Positions 24,966-33,994 of a stretch of 64,000 nt of DNA are shown here, in pieces. The position numbers and the translations under genes were made by a program. Position 1 is the first letter of the stretch. Every line of letters begins with the position of its first letter. The DNA comes from JBBQVS01 sp963792705 (GTDB lineage: Bacteria > Chloroflexota > Ktedonobacteria > Ktedonobacterales > Ktedonobacteraceae). The stretch lies in assembly GCA_963792705.1 (NCBI GenBank), contig CAWBXD010000011.1, positions 372,001-436,000 of the forward strand, read 5' to 3'. The notes beneath the pieces were generated by a model that had not been told where the DNA came from, searched no databases, and saw only the letters and a list, made by a program, of their open reading frames with translations.

Positions 24966-26837
24966 ATGGCAAGCAACTATTCGTATGACCCAAAGAATAT
25001 ATCATCCATGAGTAATGCTTCTTCGTCTGCAAACGGACCAAGTGGAACGGAACCTGAATTTGTTTTACCAGTGCAGACGCCATCTACACCTAATAATGCT
25101 AATCGTATGTCGTCTACAGCTTCTGAGCAATCGTTGCCACCTTCCGTACAAGAAGCACGTGGCAGCGTACAACAACGTCTCACACCTGGCACCGAGCTAT
25201 CCGATGGTAAGCGATATCGTATCGAGCGCATAGTTGCATCGGGTGGCATGGGCGCGGTCTATCGTGCAATAGACAAACGTTTTAACAAACCATGTGCGGT
25301 GAAAGAGATGCTTGATGATTTCCAGAGTGAGAGCGAACGTGCTCAGTCCGTTGAATGGTTTTCGCGTGAAGCCTCGCTTTTGCTTGAACTCAACCATCAA
25401 TGTATTCCACGTGTGCGTGACTTTTTTGTCGATGGGGGCAGACATTATTTAGTGATGGACTTCATCGAGGGTCGTACAATGGGGGCAGTCCTGGAGCAAG
25501 AGGCTACCATCGTGGGAGTAAACGGGGCACGAGGAGTTACAGAGGCGCGTACACGTCAATGGGGTCAGCAAATCTGTAGTGTACTCAACTATCTGCATCG
25601 CTTATCCCCACCCATTATTTTTCGTGATCTTAAACCGACAAACATCATGGTGACAGAAAATGACGATATCAAGTTAATCGACTTTGGCATTGCACGTACC
25701 TTTCAATCGCAACGTCAAGCAACGATCATCATGACGGTTGGGTACGCACCCCAGGAACAGTTAATAGGTAATCCTGAACCACGTAGCGATCTCTACGCAC
25801 TGGGCGCAACCCTCTATAGAGTGCTAACACGTCATGATGCATCGAATAACAAACCAACAATTTTCGCGTTTCCTCCCTTACGATCACTTCGTCCAGATGT
25901 AACACCAGCGTTTGAGCAGGTTATTATGAGAGCACTAGCGATGTTCCCAGAGCAACGCTGGTCAAATGCGAGTGAGATGGAGCGGGCAATTATCAACCTT
26001 CCCCCACTTCCTCTTGGTCCAACAAATTCTCCAGGGGCAACGAGTAGAGTAGAGCAACAACAGCAGGTGACACCAAACACGCCCAACAATGTCAGGCAAT
26101 CAGGGCCAAACTTTCTTTCTCCTGGTCTGCCTCCTCAAACAGGTATTAATGGACCTGCTGGCTCACAAATCATAGCGGCGACGAACCAGATTACGGCTGG
26201 TCGTGTGGACGAGGCGTATGCGTCTGTTCAAAGGGCTTATGGTCTTGAACCAAACAACGCACTCGTTCACAAGCTTTTTGGACAGGTTTTCGCACGGCGT
26301 CAACAAGCTGATCCGGCGGTACAAGCATACAGTCGGTCATTGCAACTTAATGTTGAGGATGCTGAGACGCACAAACTCTTAGGGGATGTCTGGCTCTTCT
26401 TACGGCAACAACCAGCACAAGCGATTGTAGAATATACACAATCGCTACGTTTCAATCCCAAAGATTATGAAGCACACCAAAGGTTAGCACAGAGTTATGA
26501 GCGAACAAATCAGCTTGACCTAGCCCTACGTGCATATCAAGAAGCGATTCGACTTGCACCCAAACAATCAATGATTGTAGGACCACTCCATTTTGCACTT
26601 GGTCAACTTGCCATGCGCCTCAATCAATTTCAAACTGCGGAGCAAGCATTTGTGCAGGTGCTGATGACTAATGCGGCAGACAATCAAGCACGTTTCCTGT
26701 TAAGTCAGGCATATGAGAAGCAAAACAAGCTAGAGGACGCATTCCGTGAGTGTTCTTATGTTGTAGGTCCTTTGGGCCAGAGTAATCCGGCAGTGCCACA
26801 ATTGTATCAACGCCTTCGAGTGCAACTTGGACGCTAA
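24966..26837 (+). CDS. Soluble Ser/Thr protein kinase with C-terminal TPR repeats
   Basis: From ATG 24966 the protein has 623 residues; starts at 24924 and 25008 are also possible and none has a clear ribosome site. A Ser/Asn/Pro-rich N-terminal 75 residues precede the kinase domain: Gly-rich loop VASGGMGAVYR (90-100), Lys113 in CAVKEM, catalytic FRDLKPTNIM with Asp221, IDFG (238-241) and GYAPQEQ. A Pro/Gln linker leads to five or six TPRs (about 420-615), such as AEQAFVQVLMTN and ALRAYQEAIRLAP. The kinase is cytoplasmic, with no membrane helix. A PP2C phosphatase follows after 34 bases, forming a reversible phosphorylation pair. Confidence 0.92.
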   Translation: MASNYSYDPKNISSMSNASSSANGPSGTEPEFVLPVQTPSTPNNANRMSSTASEQSLPPSVQEARGSVQQRLTPGTELSDGKRYRIERIVASGGMGAVYRAIDKRFNKPCAVKEMLDDFQSESERAQSVEWFSREASLLLELNHQCIPRVRDFFVDGGRHYLVMDFIEGRTMGAVLEQEATIVGVNGARGVTEARTRQWGQQICSVLNYLHRLSPPIIFRDLKPTNIMVTENDDIKLIDFGIARTFQSQRQATIIMTVGYAPQEQLIGNPEPRSDLYALGATLYRVLTRHDASNNKPTIFAFPPLRSLRPDVTPAFEQVIMRALAMFPEQRWSNASEMERAIINLPPLPLGPTNSPGATSRVEQQQQVTPNTPNNVRQSGPNFLSPGLPPQTGINGPAGSQIIAATNQITAGRVDEAYASVQRAYGLEPNNALVHKLFGQVFARRQQADPAVQAYSRSLQLNVEDAETHKLLGDVWLFLRQQPAQAIVEYTQSLRFNPKDYEAHQRLAQSYERTNQLDLALRAYQEAIRLAPKQSMIVGPLHFALGQLAMRLNQFQTAEQAFVQVLMTNAADNQARFLLSQAYEKQNKLEDAFRECSYVVGPLGQSNPAVPQLYQRLRVQLGR

Positions 26838-26871
26838 AATTATACAAGACCCAATAAGGGAGAACCCATTT

Positions 26872-29295
26872 ATGAGTACGTATCATCCTACATTCACCAG
26901 ACGAAAGGGTACCAAGCTAACTAGCTGGGCGTCGTACTGCGTCACATGCTGCGTACTCTCTAGTCTTATCGCAGTACTTCTTGCACTTTTTTTGTCTCCG
27001 GTTGCTTTTGCTACACAAGGGAACGCGATACCGCAACAGGAATATCTAGCTCGAACTGGTGTTTCAGTGGTGCGTATTGTAGCAACATATGGAGCCACAT
27101 CTACGGGAGGCATTTCGCTTACGCCTAGCGCATCTTCTGTAAAAAAGGCTGGTACGCCTACAACGAATAATATACCTCTTGATATTAGAACGTGTACAGG
27201 TTTAGGTGTTGTTGTAGCTGGTACAGGCAAAACGCTTTGGGCCGCGACTGATGGTTCGCTTGTAAGTACTAATGGATTGACCTGTAAAACAACAGGCTTG
27301 GCAGCAGTTGATAAGACGTTAAAACTCAACTCGATTAAGGTCTATGTGAACGATGCGTATAATAACACAGCCCCTCAGCCTGTATTAATAGGAGAGGTAA
27401 CAAGTGTTCATTGTAGTGCAGCCAAAAGCTGTAGCGATGGCGTTTCGCTCTTCTCATTTCAAAGCAATAATCTTCTTCCAACCACTCCCCTTTCTACTGG
27501 GACCGCACAAGCCGACGAGGGCGCAATTCAGCTCAGTCAATCTTTGACGAGCATTGCGACACCGGGAACGACAACTGATGTTCAAAACTATGTTACGCCT
27601 ACGCCTTTCACAGTGAACGAAACAAAAATTGGCGACCCCAACAACCTTGATGGTCTTGAAGGCGGTACACCAGTCGTTGACAAGCATGGTTTTCTCAATG
27701 GCATCTACCTGAAAAATACGGCGCAGACAAAGCTCTTCAAGGTTGTAGATATAGCGGCACTTTTAAAGGGGCAGTCGGCAATAGGAAGTGACACGACTGC
27801 AACGACGCTATCCACACATTGGAATAGTGGTATTACCGAGTATTATCAAGGCGGCGCAAGCCAATATAGCAAGGCACATAGCGACTTTATGGCAGCGTAC
27901 AACGCAAGCGATAATCAGTTTCAAGGGACACAACAATTCATTCAAGCAACAAACAGCAATACTTCATCATCGACAGGAACAACCGAGTCTCAACCAGGAA
28001 TTACATTGCCTCTGCTTGGTCTCAAAATTTCTTATTTCTTGCTTGCCATTATAGGTGTTGGCATTATAGTCCTTCTTGTACTCCTGTTTATGCTGAATGC
28101 ACTTTTTAGGGGAGCGCAAAGACGCAAGGACCTCGCGGATGCCAACAGGCTAGCAGAGGTGCAGGCACAGCAAATACGAGAGATGGAGGCACAACAAGCA
28201 CCTTCCCGACCTATACCTCCCAGGGCTAGACAAAACATGCAACAGACTACTCCATATTCTGCTCAACAAGCAACAAATGGCGCGGTACCACTTGCATCGC
28301 TTGCTCCTACTGCTCCAGTACAAGCAAATGCACTTGCGGACTATCCCACCGTTGACATGGGGGAGATAAAACGTAGCGGAATGCTCGATCTTGACAAAAC
28401 ACAACCATTTATTCCTGGTACACAACACTCAGGAAGCGATGAAGGGCGTGTAGGATTTGAGGTTATTACCAGTACGGACCCAGGCATTAAACGCAAGTAC
28501 AAGCCAAATGAAGATAGTTTGTTTGCGCTTCGTGGGATACTCAATACAGAGGGACGAATGCAACAGGTTGGTTTGTTTGTGGTCGCAGATGGGATGGGCG
28601 GACACGCAAACGGACAAGATGCAAGTCGTCTCGCTATTCAAACAATCATTGATTATATACTCCCACGACTCGCACACGGAAACACCGTAAGTGAGACACC
28701 TGAGAAATTGCTTGTTGATAGCGTACAACTCGCGAATCAGGCGGTGCATCAACATAACGTAGAAAATAACGCCGATATGGGTACGACAGTGACAGCTACA
28801 CTTGTTGTTGATACGATAGCCCATGTTGCCAATGTTGGTGACAGTCGCACCTATCTCTATCGTACATCTGATGGGCTGGCAAAGGTCACACGCGATCACT
28901 CTGTTGTTGCAAGCCTTGTAGATGCAGGTATTATTAAGCCCGACGACATTTATACACATCCCAAGCGTAACCAAATATACCGCAGTTTGGGTGAGAAACC
29001 CTTTGTTGAAGTCGATCCCTTTGAGGTACAACTGCAACCAGGGGACAAATTGCTTCTCTGCTCCGATGGTTTATGGGATATGGTGCGTGACCCAGAGATC
29101 AAACATGTACTGGAAACGCCAACGCCTGATCCACAGCAACTTGGTGATAATCTCATCAAGGCGGCCTTGAACGGTGGTGGTGAAGATAACGTCAGTGTGA
29201 TCGTGATCAATGTGGTCGATCACCTACCAAAGCAAGTAACACCAGGACTAGAGACCATTTACATTCAAGACAACGTAAAAATGCCCCCTCTTTGA
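26872..29295 (+). CDS. Membrane PP2C Ser/Thr phosphatase with external domain
   Basis: The start ATG 26872 (AGGGAG upstream) gives 807 residues. A hydrophobic signal or first helix at about 23-45 is followed by an external region (50-375). It contains CTGLGVVVAGTGKTLWAA and LEGGTPVVDKHGFLNGI, which look like a trypsin-fold protease whose GDSGGP serine box is lost. A second helix at about 380-410, a Gln/Pro-rich linker and the PP2C domain (about 525-795) follow: VVADGMGGHANGQDAS, TTVTATLVV, HVANVGDSRTYLY, LLLCSDGLWDMV and GGGEDNVSVIVI supply the metal-binding acidic residues. It probably reverses phosphorylation by the preceding kinase under an external signal. Confidence 0.88.
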   Translation: MSTYHPTFTRRKGTKLTSWASYCVTCCVLSSLIAVLLALFLSPVAFATQGNAIPQQEYLARTGVSVVRIVATYGATSTGGISLTPSASSVKKAGTPTTNNIPLDIRTCTGLGVVVAGTGKTLWAATDGSLVSTNGLTCKTTGLAAVDKTLKLNSIKVYVNDAYNNTAPQPVLIGEVTSVHCSAAKSCSDGVSLFSFQSNNLLPTTPLSTGTAQADEGAIQLSQSLTSIATPGTTTDVQNYVTPTPFTVNETKIGDPNNLDGLEGGTPVVDKHGFLNGIYLKNTAQTKLFKVVDIAALLKGQSAIGSDTTATTLSTHWNSGITEYYQGGASQYSKAHSDFMAAYNASDNQFQGTQQFIQATNSNTSSSTGTTESQPGITLPLLGLKISYFLLAIIGVGIIVLLVLLFMLNALFRGAQRRKDLADANRLAEVQAQQIREMEAQQAPSRPIPPRARQNMQQTTPYSAQQATNGAVPLASLAPTAPVQANALADYPTVDMGEIKRSGMLDLDKTQPFIPGTQHSGSDEGRVGFEVITSTDPGIKRKYKPNEDSLFALRGILNTEGRMQQVGLFVVADGMGGHANGQDASRLAIQTIIDYILPRLAHGNTVSETPEKLLVDSVQLANQAVHQHNVENNADMGTTVTATLVVDTIAHVANVGDSRTYLYRTSDGLAKVTRDHSVVASLVDAGIIKPDDIYTHPKRNQIYRSLGEKPFVEVDPFEVQLQPGDKLLLCSDGLWDMVRDPEIKHVLETPTPDPQQLGDNLIKAALNGGGEDNVSVIVINVVDHLPKQVTPGLETIYIQDNVKMPPL

Positions 29296-29334
29296 TACTC
29301 AGAGATAAAAGAGGCTTATGGAGTCTAGCAACGG

Positions 29335-29420
29335 CATGACAGGGGCAAGCCCTGTCACTACTATAGAAGCACAAGCGGCATAAACGGCGTATAGTAGTGA
29401 CAGGGCTTGCCCCTGTCATG
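29335..29420. repeat. Palindromic repeat, TATAGTAG family, perfect copy
   Basis: Arms 29335-29365 and 29390-29420 are perfect 31-base inverted repeats, starting CATGACAGGGGCAAGCCC and ending GGGCTTGCCCCTGTCATG, with core ACTACTATA/TATAGTAGT and a 24-base loop. It lies 39 bases after the phosphatase stop and may serve as its terminator. Confidence 0.85.
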
Positions 29421-29476
29421 TGAACAGCGTCGGCTTCTACGACGTTTAAATCACCCTGTATCAATTGGTACTAAAA

Positions 29477-29505
29477 TTGTCGCACTTTCCCCCCTGTGCT
29501 ATAAT
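29477..29505 (+). promoter_or_regulatory. Promoter of the nuo operon
   Basis: TTGTCG (29477-29482), a 17-base spacer and perfect TATAAT (29500-29505) lie 63 bases ahead of the nuoA ATG. This is the best-matching promoter in the window. Confidence 0.75.
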
Positions 29506-29568
29506 CAATGCAGCATCTTCTAGCCATCGCTTATGAGGCTTTGAAGACATTTGTTGGGAGGATTTTTT

Positions 29569-29931
29569 ATGTCAGTAAATATTGGGTATCTCTATGCTGG
29601 CATCTTGTTAGCAGGTGGTTTCGTGTTCGTAATAGCTGCCACCGTTTTCGCTAACTTGATCTCGCCACATAATAGAACAAAGGAAAAGCTTCAGACGTAT
29701 GAGTCCGGTGAAACACCTATTGGTTCAGCATGGATACAATATCCGCTTGGCTTCTACATTTTCGCGCTTCTCTTTGTTGCATTTGATGTCGATATCGTGT
29801 TTATCATCGCATGGGCAATCATTTTTAAACAACTCAGTTTCTTTGGCTTCTTCGAGATTCTCTTCTTCATTATTGTGCTAGCTCTTGGTTTAGTCTATGC
29901 ATGGCGTAAAGGAGTGACGCGATGGATTTAG
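29569..29931 (+). CDS. nuoA: NADH-quinone oxidoreductase subunit A
   Basis: Subunit A (ND3) is a three-helix membrane part of complex I next to the quinone site. The 120 residues include the conserved TYESGETPIG loop, IQYPLGFYIFALLFVAFDVD and the C-terminal helix. ATG 29569 follows GGGAGG at 7 bases; the frame's earlier start at 29551 lacks this. It overlaps nuoC by 10 bases, so nuoB, usually second, is absent from this operon. Confidence 0.95.
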   Translation: MSVNIGYLYAGILLAGGFVFVIAATVFANLISPHNRTKEKLQTYESGETPIGSAWIQYPLGFYIFALLFVAFDVDIVFIIAWAIIFKQLSFFGFFEILFFIIVLALGLVYAWRKGVTRWI

Positions 29932-30716
29932 TCCCACGTTCAACGAATATTCCTAGCGCAACAACTGGATATCGTGACCAAAATGCTGCACTCGCACGTG
30001 ATTTAGCTCCTATCGCGCAAATCACGGGTAAGGCGATTACCCCCAAGACATTAAAGGGCGACTATCTTGCGCTTGACATTGATCGAGAAAGTCTTGTCGC
30101 GGTCTGCCGTTTTCTACGTGACCAGTTAGGCTTTGACTTGCTCAGTTGCATTTCTGGCGTTGACATGCTCGACCACCTGGAAACAGTCTATCATCTTCGC
30201 TCGACGACGCGAGGGCAGTTGCTACAGTTGAAAGTGCGTATCGACCATGAAAAACCAGAGGTCGATAGTATTGTTTCGGTCTGGCCTACTGCCAACTGGT
30301 TAGAGCGCGAGACCTACGATATGTTCGGTATTCGTTTCACAGGACATCCTGATTTACGGCGCATGTTGTTGGACGACGATTTTGAAGGGCATCCACTACT
30401 CAAAAATTTCCACCAGGTACCATTCACGGTCAAACCACGTGCGACAACACAGGTTGATCCCAACATGGCAGTCGCAGGGAAGTTTCAGCAACAACGCGTC
30501 GAGCGTGTGGTGCAAAAGAAAGTGGGACAAGGGCAGGAAGAACGCCTTCACCCTGGCACACCAACCTTCGGACACACACAGGAGTCACAGCAACAGTCAG
30601 CGAATCAGAACGAAGCAAATCCAGAGGGTCAATCTATAAGTGGGACGGCAGCAGCCGACAAAGGAAAAGACACGAAGGATAAGAGTGGTATACGAACGGC
30701 GAATGAGCAAGTCTAA
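29922..30716 (+). CDS. nuoC: NADH-quinone oxidoreductase subunit C with long C-terminal tail
   Basis: The 30-kDa peripheral-arm subunit is recognised by LLSCISGVDMLDHLETVYHL, VWPTANWLERETYDMFGIRF, GHPDLRRMLLDDDFEGHPL and LKNFHQVPF. The usual protein ends near residue 170. Here about 95 residues of Gln/Lys/Gly-rich low-complexity sequence follow (about 170-264), with no fold visible. It overlaps nuoA upstream and, by one base (TAATG), the small membrane protein downstream, so translation is coupled. Confidence 0.93.
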   Translation: MDLVPRSTNIPSATTGYRDQNAALARDLAPIAQITGKAITPKTLKGDYLALDIDRESLVAVCRFLRDQLGFDLLSCISGVDMLDHLETVYHLRSTTRGQLLQLKVRIDHEKPEVDSIVSVWPTANWLERETYDMFGIRFTGHPDLRRMLLDDDFEGHPLLKNFHQVPFTVKPRATTQVDPNMAVAGKFQQQRVERVVQKKVGQGQEERLHPGTPTFGHTQESQQQSANQNEANPEGQSISGTAAADKGKDTKDKSGIRTANEQV

Positions 30717-31051
30717 TGTCTAAAACAAAAGCACGCAAACGGCCAGTTCAACAGAATGATCCTGGGAGAGCGAGACAGGTACAGCAAAATGGGAATGTCT
30801 CTCGTAGGAATGCTACGCGTGGCGATGTAGTTGCATCACGTATGGAAGCGGCACAAGGTATGCTGATGCCAGCATTTGTTGCATTAGGCTGTTGGGGGTT
30901 AGCGATTTCGTTTTTTTTCTTCTTTCCCGACCCTAACCACGTTCTGTACGCAGGGATGGCGGCCGCGATGGGACTGATCTGGTCTATAATGGTTGGATTG
31001 CGTATTTCGCGTGTGATGCGAATGAGCAGAGAAGGACGGATATACAAATAA
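30716..31051 (+). CDS. Small two-helix membrane protein in the nuo operon
   Basis: The 111-residue protein has a basic, Gln/Arg-rich N terminus (about 45 residues), two hydrophobic helices (MLMPAFVALGCWGLAISFFF and VLYAGMAAAMGLIWSIMVGL) and a short basic tail. It starts on the last base of nuoC, so it is translationally coupled to it. It is not a recognised Nuo subunit. It may be a lineage-specific accessory or assembly factor for complex I; that is inferred only from position. Confidence 0.75.
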   Translation: MSKTKARKRPVQQNDPGRARQVQQNGNVSRRNATRGDVVASRMEAAQGMLMPAFVALGCWGLAISFFFFFPDPNHVLYAGMAAAMGLIWSIMVGLRISRVMRMSREGRIYK

Positions 31052-31130
31052 GCTTTGGTATACGTGTTACATGTAACAGGCGTCAACTACGTATGGGAAC
31101 GTACACAGAGACATATGATAGAGGAATTAC

Positions 31131-32285
31131 ATGGCTACAGAATCAGACCTGGATATACGGGCAGGGTCCCCTACGGACGAGCCTGAAGGTATAAAGTCGC
31201 AAGAGATGTTGTTGAACATGGGTCCACAACACCCTAGCACACATGGTGTATTGCGTCTTGTGTTGTCACTTGAAGGTGAGACCGTCACCGATTGCACTCC
31301 TGTGATTGGCTATCTCCATCGTGGTATTGAAAAAATCTTGGAAAATCGTCCAATTATGGGTGGTATTCGCTATATGGACAATGCCGATTATCTATCACCT
31401 ATGCTCAATGAAATCGCCTACGCTGGCGCAGTTGAGCAAGAGATGGGTATAGAGGCACCTCGACGCGCACAGTATATTCGCCTACTTGTCGGTGAAATGC
31501 AGCGTATTGCTAGTCACCTTGTCGCGGTCGGCACCTATCTACTCGACCTTGGCGCGTTTACACCGGTCATCTATGCCTTCCGTGACCGCGAAGGTATTAT
31601 GGGACTCTTTGAGGCCCTTACAGGCAGTCGCTTCAATGTTAACTATCAGCGTATTGGTGGCGTCTTGCATGACTTCCCCAAGAACTGGTTGAGCGAGTGT
31701 TCTGCGTTTCTCGACCAATTAGAGAAAAATCAGGTTGAGTTCAAACAACTGGTCACAGGCAACGAAATCTTTATGTCGCGTACTCAGGGCGTTGGCTACA
31801 TTGATCAGCTACAAGCTATTGCTTATGGGTTAACGGGACCGATGTTGCGTGGGAGCGGCGTAAACTGGGATATGCGCGTACACCGCCCATACATGGCGTA
31901 CCGCGAGGTTCCTGTCAATGTGCAGGTGCGTCAAGAGGGCGATTGTTTTGCGCGCTATCAAGTAAAGATGCAAGAGATTGACGAGAGTATTCGTCTGTGC
32001 CGCGTGGCTATCGACCAGATGCCAGGTGGGGCAATCAGTGTACGTACACCCATTGAGCTTCGCCCACAGCGTGGCGAGACTTACTTTGCTATTGAGGGCA
32101 GTAAGGGCGAATTAGGTGTGTACTTTATCAGCGATGGAAGCGAATATCCGTGGCGAGCAAAGCTGCGTGGTCCATCGTTTGTCAATTTGCAGATATTGCC
32201 AGAACTACTGCGTGGTCATAAAATGGGTGACGTTGTGGCAATCATTGGAAGCTTAGACCTCGTATTAGGTGAGGTTGACCGCTAA
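31131..32285 (+). CDS. nuoD: NADH-quinone oxidoreductase subunit D
   Basis: The 49-kDa subunit forms the quinone pocket with subunits B and H. The 384 residues contain LNMGPQHPSTHGVLR with the quinone-site His, the GYLHRGIEKILE helix, YLSPMLNEIAYAGAVE, RIASHLVAVGTYLLDLGA and RAKLRGPSFVNLQ near the end. AGAGGA precedes ATG 31131. It is in the same operon as nuoA, nuoC and nuoH. Confidence 0.96.
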   Translation: MATESDLDIRAGSPTDEPEGIKSQEMLLNMGPQHPSTHGVLRLVLSLEGETVTDCTPVIGYLHRGIEKILENRPIMGGIRYMDNADYLSPMLNEIAYAGAVEQEMGIEAPRRAQYIRLLVGEMQRIASHLVAVGTYLLDLGAFTPVIYAFRDREGIMGLFEALTGSRFNVNYQRIGGVLHDFPKNWLSECSAFLDQLEKNQVEFKQLVTGNEIFMSRTQGVGYIDQLQAIAYGLTGPMLRGSGVNWDMRVHRPYMAYREVPVNVQVRQEGDCFARYQVKMQEIDESIRLCRVAIDQMPGGAISVRTPIELRPQRGETYFAIEGSKGELGVYFISDGSEYPWRAKLRGPSFVNLQILPELLRGHKMGDVVAIIGSLDLVLGEVDR

Positions 32286-32348
32286 ACCGTGCGCCTGAAC
32301 AGGCATCTGTTGTATGCCTGTTCCCATTTCTTTCTTGTGGAGTTATTC

Positions 32349-33755
32349 ATGCATTATACACTTTTGATTGCCGATGATGTAGGCACACAACTGCTCCACG
32401 GCATTTTCTCGTGGGCATTCTTGCAGTTTATTGTGGCTCTAGCCTCTATCTTTGGCTTTGTCTTGACTAGTGCCGCAATTCTCGTTTTTGCTGAGCGCAA
32501 GATTATGGCTTGGATGCAAGACCGTCTTGGGCCAATACATACGGGTCCATATGGACTTCTACAGTCGGTTGCTGACGTTGGGAAATTGTTGCTTAAAGAA
32601 GATATCCATTCTACAACAAGTGATAAAGCTGTCTTCTTGCTAGCACCATCCGTCTTCATCGCTCCTGTAGTGGCCGCGTTTGCAGTACTTCCGCTTTCCC
32701 CTTATGTTGGAATACCTGGCACAGCGTTGGCTACAGGGCTGATTTATCTGGTTGCGATGAGTTCTATCGACGTAATCGCGGTCATTATGGCTGGGTGGGG
32801 TTCTAATAGCAAATACTCACTTATTGGTGGTCTTCGTGCTGCCGCACAAATGATTTCATATGAATTACCACTTATACTGGCACTTGTTAGTATTGTCATG
32901 TTCACAAGTATTCTTTCAAAGAATGACGGTATTGGCACCATCTCTATCCGCGAAATCATGAATTATCAGAATGTCTGGCATAAAACTGGCATTCCTGTCC
33001 TTGACTTTCTCTTTGATGGCTTTACGCCCTGGTCATGGTTCATTTTGTTCCAGCCACTAATGCTTTTCATCTACTACATCTGTGGTTTAGCAGAAACGAA
33101 TCGCCCACCTTTTGACCTACCGGAAGCGGAGTCAGAATTGGTAGCAGGGTACCTCACAGAGTATAGCGGTATGCGCTGGGCAATGTTCTTCCTGGGTGAG
33201 TACGGCAATATGACCATTGTGTCTGCTATCACCACGTACCTCTTCCTGGGTGGCTATGGTGGTCCTGGCGTCAACTTCCTGACGGGACTCAATAATCCGC
33301 TGTGGGGCTTGGTAGGAAACATTCTTGCGCTTGGCTACTTCATATTCAAAGTCTATGCGATGTGCTTTATCTTCATCTGGGTACGTAGCACGCTTCCCCG
33401 TCTGCGTCCAGACCAGTTGATGCAATTCGCATGGTTGATTCTCATACCGATTACGTTAGGAAACATTATCGTCACAGCCTTGGTTTACCTGATCGTTAGC
33501 AGCATTGGGCTTCCGACATGGGTATTCCTGACAATTGTAGCTGCCATCAACTGGGCTGCATTGTTTGGCTTTATCCAGTTGGTGACGCGTGTCACCGTAT
33601 CTTCGACACGTCGCGCACAAACACCTTCTATTCGTGCTCGTCAGCGTGCAGCTTCGGTACCATCGGCAGCATTGCCGTTGCGTGACGCTGTACCAACGCG
33701 CGTTGCCCTACCACAGGGTGGTGCTGCGACAGCAGTTGTCAGCGACCGAGAGTAG
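32349..33755 (+). CDS. nuoH: NADH-quinone oxidoreductase subunit H with C-terminal tail
   Basis: NuoH (ND1) is the eight-helix membrane subunit that closes the quinone chamber. Motifs are FAERKIMAWMQDRLGP, GLAETNRPPFDLPEAESELV with the conserved loop acidic residues and the GMRWAMFFLGEY segment. The start ATG 32349 follows TGGAG; an earlier frame start at 32289 lacks it. About 57 residues (412-468) of Ala/Arg/Thr/Pro-rich sequence extend past the usual end. It is the last gene of the operon, ending at a strong terminator. Confidence 0.95.
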   Translation: MHYTLLIADDVGTQLLHGIFSWAFLQFIVALASIFGFVLTSAAILVFAERKIMAWMQDRLGPIHTGPYGLLQSVADVGKLLLKEDIHSTTSDKAVFLLAPSVFIAPVVAAFAVLPLSPYVGIPGTALATGLIYLVAMSSIDVIAVIMAGWGSNSKYSLIGGLRAAAQMISYELPLILALVSIVMFTSILSKNDGIGTISIREIMNYQNVWHKTGIPVLDFLFDGFTPWSWFILFQPLMLFIYYICGLAETNRPPFDLPEAESELVAGYLTEYSGMRWAMFFLGEYGNMTIVSAITTYLFLGGYGGPGVNFLTGLNNPLWGLVGNILALGYFIFKVYAMCFIFIWVRSTLPRLRPDQLMQFAWLILIPITLGNIIVTALVYLIVSSIGLPTWVFLTIVAAINWAALFGFIQLVTRVTVSSTRRAQTPSIRARQRAASVPSAALPLRDAVPTRVALPQGGAATAVVSDRE

Positions 33756-33760
33756 CGTTC

Positions 33761-33816
33761 AAGAACGCAAAAAAGCAGGTGAAGTTGTTCAATTTCACCT
33801 GCTTTTTTGCGTTCTT
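33761..33816. terminator. Long perfect terminator of the nuo operon
   Basis: Perfect 23-base arms 33761-33783 and 33794-33816 with a 10-base loop lie 5 bases after the nuoH stop. The arms contain an A6/T6 tract, so an RNA stem with a U-run forms in either direction. Confidence 0.9.
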
Positions 33817-33852
33817 ACAAGCGATTAAAATCGACCTTTTTGTCCCCTCCTC

Positions 33853-33882
33853 TTGACTTTCTTTATTAGGACATGCTAATAT
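33853..33882 (+). promoter_or_regulatory. Promoter of the FTR1 permease gene
   Basis: TTGACT (33853-33858), an 18-base spacer and TAATAT (33877-33882) with an extended TG are followed by ATATTAAGC and ATATTAAAC, a tandem 9-base near-repeat (33901-33920) with TTAAGTATG/CATATTAA dyad character. Such AT-rich sites can bind iron regulators. No canonical Fur or DtxR consensus is met. Confidence 0.5.
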
Positions 33883-33994
33883 CCGAGTAGTTAAGTATGA
33901 TATTAAGCATATTAAACATAGATTTGAGAGCGCATGCGCGTTCGAGTATTTTTTGTTCAAACGGCATTCCAAAACAAATAAAAGAGGTATTCAT

